This document shows positions 5,268 to 5,683 of a stretch of DNA of 5,683 bases, one piece after another. The position numbers and the translations under genes were made by a program. The notes under the pieces were generated by a model, which had not been told where the DNA came from, ran no database searches, and worked only from the letters and a program-made list of their open reading frames with translations. The DNA is from Prolixibacteraceae bacterium (lineage in GTDB: Bacteria; Bacteroidota; Bacteroidia; Bacteroidales; Prolixibacteraceae). The stretch is from positions 1 to 5,683 of the forward strand of contig JAFGDX010000197.1 in assembly GCA_016931875.1 (NCBI GenBank), read 5' to 3'. Every line of letters begins with the position of its first letter. Positions within the stretch are counted from its first letter, which is position 1.

Positions 5268-5683
5268 ATGAATTACAGGCCTGTTTTAAACAATATCCCT
5301 CCGGTTGTAAAAAATCTTATTATCATCAACGTTCTTTTTTTGCTGGCTACCTGGGGAGTTAAAAATATGGGAATCGATTTGGTGGAGGTGTTTGGGATGC
5401 ATTATCCGGGCTCCGACAAATTCAGACTGCACCAAATTGTTACCTACATGTTTATGCACGATCCGAGCGGGCTTGCACATATCTTTTTTAACATGTTTGC
5501 CCTCTGGATGTTTGGCCGTGTTCTGGAAGGTGTATGGGGCTCCAAACGATTTTTGCTTTATTACATGGTCACCGGGCTCGGTGCAATTGCCCTGCATACC
5601 TTTATCAGTTACCTCGAAATTTCGTCGATGCAAAACACCATTCAGGCATTTCAGAATACACCGTCGCCTGAAATTCTGGATCA
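5268..5683 (+). CDS. Rhomboid-family intramembrane serine protease, N-terminal part (truncated by window edge)
   Basis: The frame starts at the ATG at 5268 and stays open to the end of the window, giving 138 residues (MNYRPVLNNIPPVVKNLIII…). A short cytoplasmic N-terminus leads into membrane segment 1 (about 16-33). The loop FRLHQIVTYMFMHDPSGLAH (52-71) follows, then segment 2 (HIFFNMFALWMFG, 71-83) with the rhomboid HxxxN signature at H71 and N75, as in the oxyanion region of GlpG. Segment 3 covers about 94-113 (RFLLYYMVTGLGAIALHTF). The following hydrophilic loop is long (from about 115 to beyond 138). Rhomboids cleave membrane-protein substrates within the bilayer. The catalytic GxSG serine and the later histidine would lie beyond the window, so activity cannot be judged. 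The gene begins 107 bases after mutL with no good TAnnTTTG promoter between, so read-through from mutL is likely; mutL followed by rhomboid genes is an order I recall from other Bacteroidota. Confidence 0.9.
   Translation, partial: MNYRPVLNNIPPVVKNLIIINVLFLLATWGVKNMGIDLVEVFGMHYPGSDKFRLHQIVTYMFMHDPSGLAHIFFNMFALWMFGRVLEGVWGSKRFLLYYMVTGLGAIALHTFISYLEISSMQNTIQAFQNTPSPEILD

Noticed and set aside
5286..5633. A 115-codon open frame on the - strand at the right end
   Set aside because: It is the antisense of the rhomboid gene, whose + strand translation shows membrane segments and the HxxxN motif.
1..5683. CRISPR arrays, tRNA or rRNA genes, insertion sequences, attachment sites
   Set aside because: No regularly spaced repeats, cloverleaf-like sequences, transposase or integrase frames, or terminal inverted repeats were seen; the window is nearly filled by ordinary genes in one direction.

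Overview
The window looks like a chromosomal segment of a member of the Bacteroidota, perhaps a marine or anaerobic Marinilabiliales/Prolixibacteraceae-like organism. The family-level guess is inference. The evidence for the phylum is: three good matches to the Bacteroidota -7 promoter element TAnnTTTG (TATATTTGC, TAAATTTGT, TATCTTTGT), the lack of clear Shine-Dalgarno sequences before most starts, a MutL whose C-terminal motifs have the Bacteroidota form, and the order [small membrane protein]-mutL-rhomboid. The DNA is moderately AT-rich. All six genes lie on the + strand and coding density is high; no intergenic gap exceeds about 235 bases.

Layout: (1) 1-303, the 3' end of rnr (RNase R), covering its C-terminal S1 RNA-binding domain. 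(2) 474-1076, a TetR/AcrR-family regulator with its own promoter. (3) 1311-1619, a small ABM-fold protein resembling LsrG. (4) 1760-2917, an iron-dependent group III alcohol dehydrogenase of the FucO type. (5) 2996-3307, a small basic/charged protein with one C-terminal membrane segment, overlapping by one base with (6) 3307-5160, mutL. (7) 5268 to the window end, the N-terminal part of a rhomboid intramembrane protease, cut off before its catalytic serine.

The window has two functional themes. Genes 3 and 4 look like a small carbonyl/alcohol metabolism pair (an LsrG-like isomerase or monooxygenase plus an alcohol/aldehyde oxidoreductase), possibly controlled by the TetR protein upstream. The substrate cannot be read from the sequence. 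Genes 5 to 7 form a housekeeping block in which mutL is translationally coupled to the small membrane protein.

I see no mobile element, CRISPR array, tRNA or rRNA, and nothing that clearly amounts to a new biological system. The points most worth a second look are the altered metal-site motifs in MutL, the LsrG-like/FucO-like pair, the uncharacterised membrane protein fused by overlap to mutL, and a GC-rich hairpin between the dehydrogenase and that membrane protein.
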